Assembly (NCBI GenBank): GCA_031213475.1
Contig: JARUPZ010000004.1
Coordinates: 6,023,169-6,087,168 of the forward strand
DNA: 64,000 nucleotides
Reading direction: 5' to 3'
DNA from: Nereocystis luetkeana
Taxonomy: Eukaryota > Sar > Phaeophyceae > Laminariales > Laminariaceae
In this document: positions 19,281 to 31,650 of the stretch, in pieces
How the letters are laid out: every line of letters begins with the position of its first letter
Numbering within the stretch: the first letter of the stretch is position 1
Position numbers and translations under genes: made by a program
The notes under the pieces: model-generated
Told to the model about the DNA's origin: nothing
Seen by the model: only the letters and a program-made list of their open reading frames with translations
Database searches by the model: none

Positions 19281-19850
19281 TCATTGGGTTTCCAGTGTAT
19301 TCGGGGGCGTTATTAAAAAGGGATGATCTGAACCGGCCGCCGAACGTATCCGAGCGCGAGTAGCTTCCAGAGCCATGGCTTTGGGGACGTCAGCACCGGG
19401 ATTATACTTGTAGGTCTCCTGGGTGGCTGTGCTTACTCGGTGAAAGCTATCCTCGACGTCCACAAGGCACAAGTGCTGGCGTAACATATCAAGATCTACC
19501 AGGAATAAAGACGTAAACTCCTGTCCTATCATACACGATCCTTTGCGTTCATCGATCCTCACCGAGCGCGGTCTTGCCAAGTACGTGGGAAGGGTTGGGG
19601 TCAATCGGAGCCCAGAGGAGGTACATGCCATGGTGGGTGCTACCTCGCCAAGATATCTCGACGGTGCTGGTGTCGGTGCCGACGACAATATGGCGTCGGG
19701 ACGCCTCCTGGCACATGACGCAGATACTGCGCAGGAGGAGCTTGACCATGAGCTACGGACGCAGCCGCTTCTCGATTCCGTCCGGAGTAAGACTGCTCGT
19801 ATTAAATGCTGTGTTCCTTCGGTATAGATCTTGCTGTTGCCCGTCATTAA
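19281..19850 (-). pseudogene. Decayed Ddi1-type retroviral-like aspartic protease
   Basis: The minus-strand frame ending at 19,281 contains DLDMLRQHLCLVDVEDSF followed by TATQETYKYNPGADVPK. This matches the end of the aspartic protease domain of Ddi1-family ubiquitin-shuttle proteins, whose hallmark is GLDMLxRHQxxIDLxxNxL and a closing F-L-P-E-x-(E/D)-x-P. Upstream RYLGEVAP resembles the R-(F/W)-x-G-x-A block. Between them another minus frame (19,549-19,749) takes over part of the alignment, suggesting a frameshift, and no catalytic D-S-G-A is visible. Ddi1 enzymes cleave ubiquitin-marked proteins at the proteasome; this copy should be inactive. No UBL or UBA domain is seen nearby. The family match is good over about 40 residues. 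The call as a pseudogene is inference. Confidence 0.5.
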
Positions 19851-20168
19851 ACCGTACCAGGTATCTACAGCAGTAGGTGTTCATGAGTGCGTGTGCGCAT
19901 CGAACCTCACAAACAGTAACTGTTCTCCTCGGAGTCCCCACTCCGCATAAAGCGTGCAGATGGCAACACTTTATTAGGGGAACGCTGGGCTTATTTATCA
20001 TACGAGCACCGCCGTACGAATACTGCTTTGAAGTTCGGGTGTCGAACTCTAGGAATACGAGCAAACGTAGAAGTGTTGCAGGCACAGGCGGCAGGAGGTA
20101 AACTGGTGTGCTCCTCCCCCTACGTGTATATATACTTCGTATGTGCATCTACGCTGTATACCGTTTAG

Positions 20169-23100
20169 GCTTGGTGAATAAGGAGCGGGAACTTGCGGGT
20201 CTTCAGCTGGAAGAGAAGGACCGCGAAGCTCAGCTTTGGAGAATTAAATATCTCCAGCTTCAGGTGATTCCTCGATCGACAATCGCTACCTGGCGTATCG
20301 TATACAGCACCCTTCTTGTGACGTTACACGACTGCGCAGTCAAGTCTCGGGGACTTATTTTCTGAAAAGAACCTTCTGTGGCCCGCAACCTTTACTAGTC
20401 GACGACTGCAAAACAGTCCCAGTATGAAACAGATGTTCTCTGTACAATACAGGGAGAGATTTTAATCATTTTCTCCGCCGTACTTTCTCCGTGTATCGCT
20501 TGCCGTTTCCACGGCCGAGCAGGGCCAAACCGGGCGCGCTGATCCTGCGACCGGACGAGGGGGAAGGAACCTTGCCGCGGAGTCGAATCACTGGAACCGC
20601 GGAGGGTTGGACGACGACTGGTGAGAGGTGAAATAAGGCAGAGGTGGCTATATGTTCCCGCGTTGGGCCGATGTTTTGTTTCAGCCACCGGAGGTGAATT
20701 TTGCATTTGCCACCGGTGGCGTTCCCTCCCGATTCGCTATGTGTGCGTACATGCGTTGCCTACCAAGGCGGGGCGGGCTGGGGCAAGGTTAGCAAAAGCG
20801 ACCGCCAATTGGTTGTGGAAAACCTTGTCCGCACCCGCAGTTACCAGTGTCTGTATTTTTGTCATTGGCAGTGTTCCTCCGGCTCGGTTTTCCATGAGTA
20901 CTTGAGTACCCTACCGGGGCGGTGCGAGGAGGCGCGGGGTTGGTAACGGTATTGTCGAAACCCTATCTCTTACACTGCACTACATACGGTCAGGGACAAC
21001 CTTCAGGCGGCGACGAAGAAGGCGAGCGACGCCTGCCTCGGAAAGCTGAGGAAACAAGAGAGTCTCGACTTTTCGCGTCGTGGGATCGGAGTGCAGGAAT
21101 TGGGAGGTGAGGTTGAACGAACGAACTAAAACACCGACCAGAACAGTACAATCAGCAAAAAAACTGAAAAACGTTGAAAAAAACACAGTGCAGCAAACAT
21201 GGCAACATCCTCAAGAACGCAGACAGCAGCAGCAACAACAAAAACAGCGGAAGACAACTCCATGAATATTCAACGCCCCCCCCCACCCCTGGCCTCTCTC
21301 GCCCTCTCGCCTTTGCCCTCTCGCCTTCGCCCGGCCCTACACCCATGTCTGTAACCAACCCAACGCAACCTAACCCACCGCCACATCTACTGGTACGGCC
21401 ACCTTCGATGTGTCCAACGCTCCCCGCTGTTCCGGTCCCCCCGCCACCTCGTCCAGTAAAGCCTCCCCCAAGGTATACTCGAGGCTGTCATCTGTATGCA
21501 AGACAGTACACACAAAGTGCCGAAAGTCGACTCACAAGCGGTTCTTAGTAGGATGCACCCTTCATCCGACTTGCCTCACACCTCACAGCAGTGATTCGCG
21601 CTTGGTGCAAGCTCAAGCGATGTCTGCCTAGTCGATGAACACCCCCACGTGCTCTGTTCCAGTACTTGAGGGATTTGAGGGTCAATGGCCATACGACTAC
21701 CACCATGCATGCCGTGTGTATGCCACCTCGGCCCCCTAGCCCCTCCCCCCCCCCCCTCCTCCCTTTATCGACCTCCGCTCCGTTGTGTGTGGCGTCGGGC
21801 CTCACAAAAAAAGGCGTCGTTACGAAGCTGAAGTGGCTAAGGGGGTTCACTTCGGTCGACTTGTCCGGAAATACTATCGACGACGCCTGCGCGGTGCATC
21901 TAAGGAATCTTGTCGCGCTCAGGCAGCTTCGGCGCCTCGACCTGAGGGGGAACGACATCGGACCCTCAGCTGGAATCGCGCTGATTGAGGCGCTGCCGCG
22001 GTGCAGGGGTCTACAGGTGTGAAACGTTAGGGGTAAGGGGGAGGGAGGGAGGGAGGGAGGGATTGGATGGGATAGGATCCGATGAGAGGGAGGGAGGGAG
22101 GGAGGGAGGGAGGGAGGGAGGGAGGGAGGGAGGGAGGGAGGGAGGGAGGGAGGGAGGGAGGGAGGGAGGGAGGGAGGGAGGGAGGGAGGGAGGGAGGGAG
22201 GGAGGGAGGGAAGGATTGGATGGGATAGGATCCGATGAGAGGGAGGGAGGGAGGGATAGGACGAGCAGAGAGGAGGGGAAAGAGAGGACAGAGGAGAGAG
22301 AAGAGAGAGAAAACGAGTGGGAAGTTACGTGTCGTGCTGTGCCGTAACGTCGCGGGTGGTTTATTCCAAAGACGAACGTCAGTCAAGGCTGACCGAGGCG
22401 TTGTTTAAGCTGTCATTGACTAGTTCGCTGGCTGGCCGAGTATCTGAATGGCTGAATGGATCGGATGCGTAAGTCATAAACCGACTCGTTCGTAGCACTC
22501 ATGTGCTTTTTTTCCTACTCTTAAATTTCCTATGACGGTTTACGACACCTTACATTTCTCTTCAGTACGAATACATTTGACTCGCTCGTTTTTACCTTGC
22601 ACGACTCGGGCGATGAAAGAGAGGGAGAGGGTGCGAGTCGGAGGGGAAGAGATGCGAGGATAGGGAGGGGGGTCGGGAGGAAAACGAGAGGGGGGGGGGG
22701 GGGGGGATGTCTTCCAAATCACAGAAACTCCGGAGTCATAACCGAGCCTCAGGAATATTGGCAGATCATACAGTATTCACATTTTTTATGTAGACCTGCC
22801 ACACGGATCCAACCTATAGCGTATGTTTCCTACAGGTGATCCGCCTGGAAGGTAATGCCGCCTTCGCTCGAGCGCCGGGCATGGGTGCCCGCCTCGCCGC
22901 CGGCCTACGGGCGGCCGTCAGAGGCGGGGGCTGCAGACACCTGTGGAGCCTAAGCGTCACCCTCGACGACTTCGACGGCAGCCACTTCCCGAACGCACCT
23001 CGAAAGGGCGCCACCACCACATCCGTCTCGGGACGTCGGACGGAAGCCCGCCGACGGTCGGCAACCGGCGGGGGCGGAGAAAGAGAGTACCCCACCGCGG

Positions 23101-26100
23101 GGCGGGGTCGCAGTGCTGCTGCCGTCGTTGCCGCTGCCGCATCCGACCGTAGGGTAGCGCCACCTCCACCCCACCTACGAATAGCCCCGGCGCACCCGAT
23201 GAACGCCCTCGGACTCGCGCGAGCGTTTCATCCAGGAGCGCCCGACGGCGGGGTGGGGGCCTTGCTGAATGAGGGTGGGGAGGGGCTAGTGGGTGGCCCC
23301 AGCGGAGGTGGCGGTGGCGGCGGCGTCGGGGGCGGTGCTCGGGGCGGAGATAGCGGCGCCGGTACCGGTGCCGGAGCCGGCGCGGGCAGAGGCGCAATCA
23401 CTTCTCTGGGGCTTCCGTACGCGCGGCTGCACCCGCGGTCGATCGAGGCGATCACCGCGCACGCGATATCGTCGCTCACTCATCTCGACCTGTCTTTCTG
23501 CTTCGTGGGCCCCGCCGGCGCATGTGCACTCGCGCTCGGGCTAGAGGCCGCTACCGACGATGGTGGTGACGGTGGCGGTGGCGTTGACGTTGGCAACAGC
23601 GTTGGGGGTGGTGGGGGTAGAGGCGGCAGCGGCACCGGCCTCCGCGGTCGCGGATCCCGCTCGCTGCGCTCGCTAAAGCTGCCGCACAACGCTATCGGAG
23701 ACTCCGGCGCCTGCGCACTGGCTCGAGCTCTCTCGACCAACCGCTGCCTCACCTACCTCTCCCTCGCGTCCAACGGCATCGGCTTCGCCGGCGGGCGTTC
23801 GCTGGCGTCGTCTTTTTCCGGCGACGCCGTCGTGCTCACGCGAATGGACGTGGGAGATAACCCTCTGGGAGAAGCGTCCGCGCGATTGCTCGTGGAGGCT
23901 GCGGCCGCGGCGGCCGCTACTAACAGAAGTCGGACTAGCGACGAGCGTGGTGGTGGTGGTGGTGGTGGTGGTGGTGGTGGTGGTGGTGGTGGTGGTGGTA
24001 GCGGCAGCGGTGGTAGCGGAGGCGCTGCGATTATCCAAATCCTTGGCCTTGATCGTGTGGCTGGAGCCACGTCGGCTACGAGGGAGGCCGCGAGACACGC
24101 AGCCGCGAGCGCGAGGGAATGTGGGACCGGGGACAGAGTTATGGGACCGCACGGTGCGGCGGTGGGGGGGGGTGGCGGAGCGGAGAAGGGGGCGTCCGCT
24201 GCAGTGCTGGCCGTGGAAGAGGAAGTGTCTGTCCAGTCTGAGGGTATCAACAATGGCCACGGACTTGCCCAGGTGGAGATGACGGGGAGGCAAAATAACG
24301 ATTGAGAGAGGCGCGCATTTACTGCCCCTGATTTTTGAAGCTTAGAACCGAGAGTAAGCCAGTGTTTGTGTTGTTTTCTAGCGCTTTATTTTTACCTTCC
24401 AATAGACAGGGGAAGGGAGGTGACGTGTTGCACTGTGGTGTTTATTTCGGTATTATACCACACGACCACACGACTCCGTAGTGAAGCGAACAAAACATTT
24501 TGATTATTTTTTTACGTCCTTTACGGTGGGTATGTACCAAAATATTTGAAGTAGTAGCCTTGCGTTCGAGATTTATTAGGGGTACCCTACTGTGAATTGC
24601 GTTATTTTTCGATAACATCACTGTGCAAGCCTCCCCCCGCCCCCCCGATTCGGATGTTCAAGCTCCAACATTTCTTTCGTACATACCGTACTAACAAAAC
24701 AGGTGTACCAGATACTGCTTGATTCACGCTTTCAACCGCCCGCCAATCAAAGCATCACCGGCGGTAGCGACGAAGGGGGGGGAGAAAACGTTACCCTAGA
24801 GATCGAGTGGCAATTTGCGTCAGCCAAGTCCGACAGACGATCGGCGGCATCGGCGACGGCGATGACAGCGACGACGGCACCCGACACTTGCGAGTGGCGA
24901 GTGTCTCGGTGCCGACAGAACGAGGGGGAATTCCCGGTGAAAGAGGGGGTTGGCGCAGAGCGGGGCTTGGAAGAGTCGGCCGGAGGTGTCGGCGTCAAGA
25001 CGAAGGACGGTTACAGGTAATGCCACGCGTAATGGTACCAGGCATGTACCACTACAGCAGTGAATTGCAGCGCAGTGCAGTACCGGAAAGAGGAGGGTGG
25101 TGTTTGTCGGAGGTTGGTGTTGTCTACGGCGCATGGTGATATTTTTAGCGGCGCACGATGTTGTCAGCGGTGCACATTGCAGAAAAATCGCCGAGTGTAA
25201 AACCTACTTACGAGTGTGGAGCTGGAAACAAGACATCATGGCTTATAAAAAGCCAAGCGTCCTGCAAAGCAAGGATCCGTACGGCCCGTGCGTAGGCATC
25301 CTCTTTCTGATACTGAAAAGACTAAAAGCAAACAGTTCCCGAGACAGGGCTTCAGGAACAAAATATACGCGTCTCGTCTGCATACCCGTTCACGCTTTTG
25401 TCGCCTGTTGCTCTTCGCCCGTTGTCCCCCCTTCCACTCGATACCCACCCGTACCCACGTCTCGTTCTGACTCACCCCCCCCCCCCCCCCCTCCCTCGAC
25501 ACGGACCTCCCGCCCCCTCGCCCGCCAACTCCCAGCCTTGTCCGCCTGATGTGCAACGGATGGAAGAAGCACGACGTTCTCAAGATATTCGCGCGACCTA
25601 GTAGGGGTGGCGGGGGTGGCGGCGGCGGTGCGGGGGGTTTCAACTGCCGTGGTCTGGCCATCCGCGCCGTGCATCGCGCTTCGTCGTTATCGTCGTCGCC
25701 ACTACCACCACCACGACTACCACTAGTACTACCGCCCTCCTCTGCTTCGCCAAAGACAGCCTACGGAGTGCTGTGGGCCGATCCCGCGGCCTCTGAAAGC
25801 GGCGGCTTCGAAGGTGGCGGCCGTTGGAGGAGGGAGGAAGACGTGAGTTATTGAGTCGAGCTTTTCCTTGGCCATGAAAGGGGACCAGGGCGGGCGGGCT
25901 GATTGATTTATTGATTTGTTGGTTGATTGATTGGTTGATTGTCAATTGGATGATTGATTGACTAGTTGACTGATGGGTTTACTGACTAATCGATTGATTG
26001 GTTGACCGATTGACCGACTGAGTGATTAATTGATTGATTAATTGGCTGTTGACGCCTGTGAGATACTTGGGGGGCAATGGCGTCGAAGGTGTCTTGTTGA

Positions 26101-28647
26101 TCTTGGCTATATCGTACACTGTTATTACCAGGATCGGTATATGTTTCCGAACCCCCCTCTCGATTCCTATTAATGTTGGCTTCCTTTGGATTCCTCGTCC
26201 CTCTTGTTATCTCAGCTACCAATGAACATCTGCAGTAGTAAACAGCGGTCCTTTCCTTCGACTTGTGGCAGTGTATGTGTGATAGCATTACCACCTTTCT
26301 CCGCTCTCCTACCCGCTTTGAACCCCCCCCCTCCCCCCCTGCTATACCAGAAAAACAATATCGGCTTTGTCATTCATCAAGAAAGTCCGCCTCACAAGCA
26401 AGTTTTAGTAGGATGCAGCCCACCCTTCATCCGACTCGCCCAACACCTCACGGCGCTTGTTACTTGGTGCAAGAAAAGCCAATGTCTGTCTGGTCGGCGA
26501 AAACCCATTGTGGTACGTCCCGGCATTGCAGGAATAGGAGGGTCTAGTGTCATACAACTACGGCCATGCATGACATGAATGAGTACAACCCCCCTACCCC
26601 CCGCCGCCGGCGCGCTCCACTCGTCTTGAAGCCTCTCCAACTCCCATCCTTCCGCCCAGTTTTTGGTCGGTTTTAACAAAGCTCTGCCGCTAGCTTAAAA
26701 TGATCCACTCATCTTGACGCCCCCCTCCGCCCCCGGCTCCCCCCCCTCTACACATAAAAAACAACTGAATCCGGATGTTGTCTTACAAGAACCCTTCGTG
26801 TTGATGCCCCCCGGTCTCCCTCCCGTCTTTTCGTCGGCTTGAACAAAACTCTGTTGCTATCTAAGAATAGAGTCTACTCGTCTTGACGTGCTCTCCCCTC
26901 CCCCCCCGGCCTCCCTCCCTCCCTCCCTCCCTCCCTCCCTCACGCCTTCTTTGTCGGTTTTTCATCGAAATTGTGCTCCCTGTCTTCAAACAACAACAAG
27001 AGTCCACGTGCTCCAACGGTAGCGGAATGCGTACACGTGGAACACCAGTGGTCCAAAATCCTGCGCACGCTGGCATCCCCCGGGGTAAAGGCAGGGGCGA
27101 AGGTGGGGGTGAGAGCGCGGTCGAGGTCCATGGAGAGAGGCGACGACATCGAACTTCATCACGACGACGTCGGCAGCGGCGCCGGCGCCGGGGGCGGCGG
27201 CGGCGGTGGCGGCGGCGGTGGTAGCGATGACTACGGAAATACCACTAAACCTTGTATTCTCACGCATCGCCGCCTCCGGCACGTCCATGTCGCGTTTGGC
27301 GGTCGCATCCTCGCTTCTTGGCAGGCTGTGCTCGCCACCGCCGCCGCCGTGAGGTACCCTTTCCATCACGCTGTACATGGTAGCGGCGGTGGCGGTAGGG
27401 GCGTCGGTGGTGGTGGTGGTGGTGGTGGTGGTAGTGGTAGTGGTGGTGTCGGTGGCGATGGGGGAACGAGGCGCGGAAGGAGCTTGCCTTACGGGTACTC
27501 GTGGGCGATCGTGAGAACACGGGGAACGGCAGCCGACGGCGCCGGTGGCAGCGGCAGCGTCGGTGGTAGTGGCGGCGGTGAGAGTCGTGGAGAGATGGGC
27601 TGGCTCTGCACCGACCCATCCGTCCCAGGCTACTATGCACCGCCCTCGTCGAGCGTGATTCTGGCAGGTTCTGTCGTAGACAGCTCCTTGGTTCCTCCTT
27701 CGTCTTCTCTTCCTATTGGCAGTGGAGGCTCATCGGGGAATACTGCGTCGGGAGCAGCGGCAGCGGGGGCGGCGGCAGCAGCAGTGGCGGCAGCGAGGGC
27801 GCAATCGAGGACAGCAGCAACAGCAGTTTCAGTAAGTCACGCAGGCGACGAAAGCCATAGAAGCAAGGGAAACGACACAGCCAACATCGCCGACAAGGCC
27901 AGTGTACGCGGCGGCGGTGGCGACGGAGGACCTACCTTGTCGAAGATGTCTCCGTCGACACCGCCGGCGCGGCTGCGCCAGCTTTCGTCGGAGGGGTCGT
28001 CTCCCTGGCGCTGGCAACAGCTCGAGGCGGAGACGACGGGCTGGCTCCCGGGAGACCTGCTCAGCCTGTGGGTGCGGCTCGACTACCACCCTCAATACTC
28101 CCCCTATCCCCACCACATCACGGCCGCGGGTGGTAGCGGTAGTGGCGGTGGTGATGGTATTGGTGGTGATGGTGGTGACGGTGGACCAGGACAAGCAGCA
28201 AGAGGAGGAGACATTATGCTCTCGCCAGAATTTCGTCGCTCACCGCCACCGCCGCCGTGTGTTCGTGTTCGGGCGTTCGAGCTAACGCTCGTCGACGATG
28301 CGAGAGCCGACGCTATCGCCAGCCGCGCGCGTGGTTGTTTTCGGAGGCGGTACTTCGACCCAGCCAGTGAGAAGAGGGCGGGGTTGGGGGACGCGGCGTC
28401 GGGTAGAGGGCGCGACGGCAACGCACGCGAGGTGGCGGCGGCGGTGGCATTGAGGGAGGCGGGGGGCGGGACAGGGGCCGGTTGTTCCGTCCCTCCCTCG
28501 TATTCCGCGGCCGCAGAAGGGGGAGGAGGAGGAGGAGCCGGAGGAGAAGGAGACTGGGCTACGGCGCGAGGTTGCGCTACGGTCCAGCTGGACTTTGCAG
28601 CGGTCTGCCCAATGAACCTGGCCGCGGCGGGGGGCACTTGGGCCTAG
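20169..28647 (+). CDS. Large coiled-coil / leucine-rich-repeat protein, eight exons, 5' end missing
   Basis: Exons by hand: 20,169-20,263, 20,523-20,620, 20,994-21,106, 21,814-22,016, 22,836-24,272, 24,703-25,016, 25,536-25,842 and 27,001-28,647. All phases join, giving about 1,403 aa. Residues 1-100 are charged and helical (coiled coil, ELAGLQLEEKDREAQLWRIK). Residues 102-380 hold ribonuclease-inhibitor-type LRRs, e.g. LRRLDLRGNDIGPSAGIAL, LTHLDLSFCFVGPAGACALA and LTYLSLASNGIGFAGGRSLA. Long Gly-rich loops interrupt them, including a run encoded by (GGT)n at 23,949-23,999. The last 650 residues (exons 6-8) match nothing I know; they keep structured islands (LVRLMCNGWKKHDVLKIFAR, WLPGDLLSLWVRLDYHP, CVRVRAFELTLVDDARADA) between Gly/Ser/Ala repeats. 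An LRR binding or scaffold role is inferred. Exon 4 uses an A-rich acceptor (CACAAAAAAAG). The first exon needs an upstream exon in phase 1, not found. Confidence 0.65.
21535..21725 (+). repeat. R4 copy in intron 3 of the LRR gene
   Basis: CACAAGCGGTTCTTAGTAGG...GTGCTCTGTTCCAGTACTTG...CCATGCATGCCGTGT. It is followed within 25 bp by a C-rich run. Confidence 0.8.
22037..22260 (+). repeat. (GGGA)n array in intron 4 of the LRR gene
   Basis: About 45 GGGA units between two copies of GGATTGGATGGGATAGGATC at 22,055 and 22,212. Both strands give long periodic frames that are not genes. Confidence 0.95.
22680..22700 (+). repeat. G run in intron 4
   Basis: Uninterrupted run of G (about 17) near 22,690. 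It could form a G-quadruplex. Confidence 0.8.
25905..26050 (+). repeat. (TTGA)n array in the last intron of the LRR gene
   Basis: Irregular GATTGATTGATT units, similar in character to 11.45-11.73 kb. Confidence 0.9.
26390..26592 (+). repeat. R4 copy in the last intron of the LRR gene
   Basis: CTCACAAGCAAGTTTTAGTA...ACGTCCCGGCATTGCAGG...GAGTACAACCCCCC. Nearly full length, C-rich tail. Confidence 0.85.
26593..26960 (+). repeat. Diverged ~125-bp intronic tandem units and (CCCT)n
   Basis: ACTCGTCTTGA(A/C)G..TTTTGTCGG(C/T)TT..AACAAA(A/G)CTCTG recurs about three times between 26,615 and 26,890. A CCCT tetranucleotide run follows at 26,903-26,940. Confidence 0.55.
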
Positions 28648-29360
28648 ACCCACGACCTTCTTCCTTTTTTACTGTACTTCCGTATGATGCTATAAATTCG
28701 TTGGCTACTACTGCAGTAGTTGTGAGTGCAACCAGTTTATCTGCTGACGGGGTTGCAGCTCTTGGCTTGGGCTTGGCTGGGCTGTACCCAGCGTGCTTTT
28801 GTCGTTTTTTTTACTTTTCGTACTTTTGTTGGTTCCTCTGACGCATCAGGCGATAACCGACAAGTGTGCACAACACTCTTAGCATTCTACAGTAGGGAGT
28901 CACGCAAACTCAGTCGGTCCATGTCGGCATACTCGCTTACAGGAAAAATATTGGTTTCACGCGTTGGGGTTTTGCTCAAACCCTCTCACGAGTTGCAAAG
29001 ATGAAAATTGCCGACAAAGAAGTGACGAATACACCGACCGCCACTGCGCAATTGGGGGATGGCACACGTTGGTGTCCGAGATACAATGGTTGAGTGCAAG
29101 GAGGTATACCGCACGGGTGCGACGTGATCTTGCTGGTACTTGGGGGCCCTCACGCTGCTCGCAGGCGGTTGATAACGACAATGTTATCATTGTTTAGGTC
29201 GCTAGCTATCTCATGGATGCTGAAGGTGCTAACGCATTTTGTTTTACGAGGGTCGAAAAATGTAAATAAATGTGGCCGTGGCGGCGGCCGTGGCGTCGGC
29301 GACACGGACAACTGAAAATGCGAAAATATCAAGGATGTTCACGGGTCATCATCCGTTGAC
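28648..29360. other. No gene seen between convergent genes
   Basis: 3' flank of the LRR gene. No exon-like segment and no clear polyadenylation pattern that I can assign. Confidence 0.45.
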
Positions 29361-29910
29361 CCGGGGGTCGGGTCAGATGGTCTTGAAACGCTAACGGGTC
29401 GGATCGGGTTAGGCCAGGAGGTATTCGAAATTTCACAGGTCAGATCGAGTCGGGTCAGGACAGGTTAGGTGATCCCATCCAACCCGACCCGACCGCGAAC
29501 TTTTAAATACGCAGTGAATACCGCCAAGAGTTGACCCAAAACGACTCCCGACAAAAGCAGTGACGGGCTGCGCTCCTCGGGCATGTGGGTGAAAACATAC
29601 AATAAAGCGCGTGGACGTAACGGACTCTCATAAAACCGGGGGTCGGGTCAGATGGTCTTGAAACGCTAACGGGTCGGATCGGGTTAGGCCAGGAGGTATT
29701 CGAAATTTCACAGGTCAGATCGAGTCGGGTCAGGTCAGGTTAGGTGATCCCATCCAACCCGACCCGACCGCGAACTTTTAAATACGCAGTGAATACCGCC
29801 AAGAGTTGACCCAAAACGACTCCCGACAAAAGCAGTGACGGGCTACGCTCCTCGGGCATGTGGGTGAAAACATACAATAAAGCGCGTGGACATAACGGAC
29901 TCTCATAAAT
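29361..29910 (+). repeat. Near-perfect tandem duplication, 275-bp unit x2
   Basis: Units 29,361-29,635 and 29,636-29,910 differ at only three or four bases. The unit starts CCGGGGGTCGGGTCAGATGG, is rich in GGGTCGG/ACCCGACC and ends CGGACTCTCATAAA. No frame is conserved. The near identity marks a recent event. Confidence 0.95.
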
Positions 29911-30145
29911 ATCTAGACGGATGATGCGCATATAGAGTTGGCAAGACCACGGGCGGAGGGAGGGAGGATCGGAGGGAGGGTGGACAAGCGTATAAATGTT
30001 TCCGGAAAAGCCCGGGTCGGATGATGGACAGAGAGTTGGGCGCGATCATGGGCCGAGGCAATTCAAATAGCGTGCAGGTACGTAGAAAATTCTCGGAGAG
30101 TTCAATTCTCAGACGGATTATGGACATAGAGCTCACGAGGCCATG
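29911..30145 (+). repeat. Three degenerate units after the tandem duplication
   Basis: AGACGGATGATGCGCATATA, CGGATGATGGACAGAGAG and CAGACGGATTATGGACATAG each lead into a GAGCTCACGAGGCCATGGGC-like block. Confidence 0.6.
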
Positions 30146-31150
30146 GGCGGAGAGACGAGCGTACGCATAATATAATCAGTTCCCCTCGAAAAGTTCGCGC
30201 AGGTTTATTTTCCTTTTCTTTTTTCTAGCGACGAAGAACACGCGAGAAGACGGCTTTTTGCGAGACGCGCGCAGATGAAACGCCCGCTCGACTGCTGATC
30301 CCGAGAGACGGGCAAAAAACGGGGCCCACGCATAATTTACTGCGTACAGGTACATGTTAAGCACATGCCGGAAGGATGCAAGAAACACCCGCAAAGGGAG
30401 CGAGTTGAAAAACAATAACACGGCCCTCCTGAAAAACAGGGGGCCCTATCGAGCTTAATTTAGTATAGCCCTGCGGGACCCCGAGATATGCGACCGAAAC
30501 AACGACGACAACTTTAGTGTCACCGACCCGTGTAGGAGTAGCGGGAGCGCCGAGCAGTATCCGGGTAGGATCACGCCGCCTGCGCCCATGCCGCGCGACT
30601 CCTGGCCTTGCAACTCGGACACCAAGCTTGTACTATCCCCCCAATCACGTCACGGCGTAGTTAGTCGTCGCCGTAGGCGTCACATTGTATGGTTCATTTC
30701 CCCTCCTCTGAGGCCCCGAAAGAGGGATCATGGAAAGCCGGGGTTCTGAAACCGGATCTCCGCCACCGTTCGAGCAAGAATATTTCCATTTTTTTTTTTT
30801 ACCACCCATCACGGCAAAGCAATCAAAATGAGCCACAAGCCAAACAATACTTCTTAATATGCCTTCTTCCACCAGCACCTATGCATACAGTTGACGTCAG
30901 TTACACGCAAATTTTTCCACCAGAGCAGGTTCTTAGTGAGAGCTGTATACCAAAAAATGTAAGCATGTTGGAGGCGACCATTCGTCAACTAAACACGCAA
31001 AAACAGTCCGATAACCCGACACGTCTTCTCATCATGTTGGCGACATAGACGGACAAGCTATATCTTCTTTGACACGCCGACACGAAACCCGTAAATTTTA
31101 TTCACACCAATTCAAAAAAACAAAAACAAAACAAAATCATTCACGTACGT
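30146..31150. other. No gene seen
   Basis: Frames up to 120 codons without domain or splice support. Confidence 0.45.
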
Positions 31151-31239
31151 ATATAACCTCTGGTAAATTTTACGGCCGTGCAGGCTAACCGGTGCAAAAT
31201 ATTGCGGTGCCGGCAGAAAGAGCAAACACCTTCCAAACT

Positions 31240-31600
31240 GCCGCATCGCACAGCAGTATCGAATCGTTCCGCTCCGTGTCGTTCCGTTCCGTGCCGTCCT
31301 GTACCGTTCCATATCGTGCCGTCCCGTACTGTCCCGTACCGTTCCCTTCCGCACCGTACTGTTCCGCTCCGTGTCGTTCCGTTCCGTCCTGTACCGTTCC
31401 ATACCGTGCCGTCTCGTACCGTCCTGTGCCGCCCCGTACCGTCCTGTGCCGTCCCGTACCGTCCTGTACCGTCCCGTACCGTTCCCTTCCGCACCGTACC
31501 GTTTCACTCCGTACTGTACCGCCCCGTACCGTGCCGTTCAGTTCCGTACCTTATCACATGTTACCGTACCATACGTTACCGCAACATACCGTCATGTCCC
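31240..31600 (+). repeat. Minisatellite CCGTACCGTCC / CCGTTCCGT
   Basis: Irregular 5-10 bp units of CCGT(A/T)CCGTNC over about 360 bp, immediately beyond the 3' end of the glycerate kinase gene. Long Arg/Ser/Val/Pro (plus) and Arg/Gly/Thr (minus) frames follow from it and are rejected. Confidence 0.95.
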
Positions 31601-31650
31601 AAAGTGCCTACCACACCGAACGCACCCTACGGAGTACCGTGACGCTGATT

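Noticed and set aside
20701-20946. Extra exon between exons 2 and 3 of the LRR gene
   Set aside because: Open frame but no phase-compatible acceptor/donor pair, and direct joining of exons 2 and 3 already keeps frame.
22027-22386. Long Arg/Glu/Gly and Pro/Ser ORFs over GGGA repeats
   Set aside because: Pure consequence of a tetranucleotide repeat within an intron.
23673-24293. Minus-strand ORFs of about 200 codons
   Set aside because: Antisense shadows of LRR gene exon 5, whose plus frame has the LRR motifs and matching splice phases.
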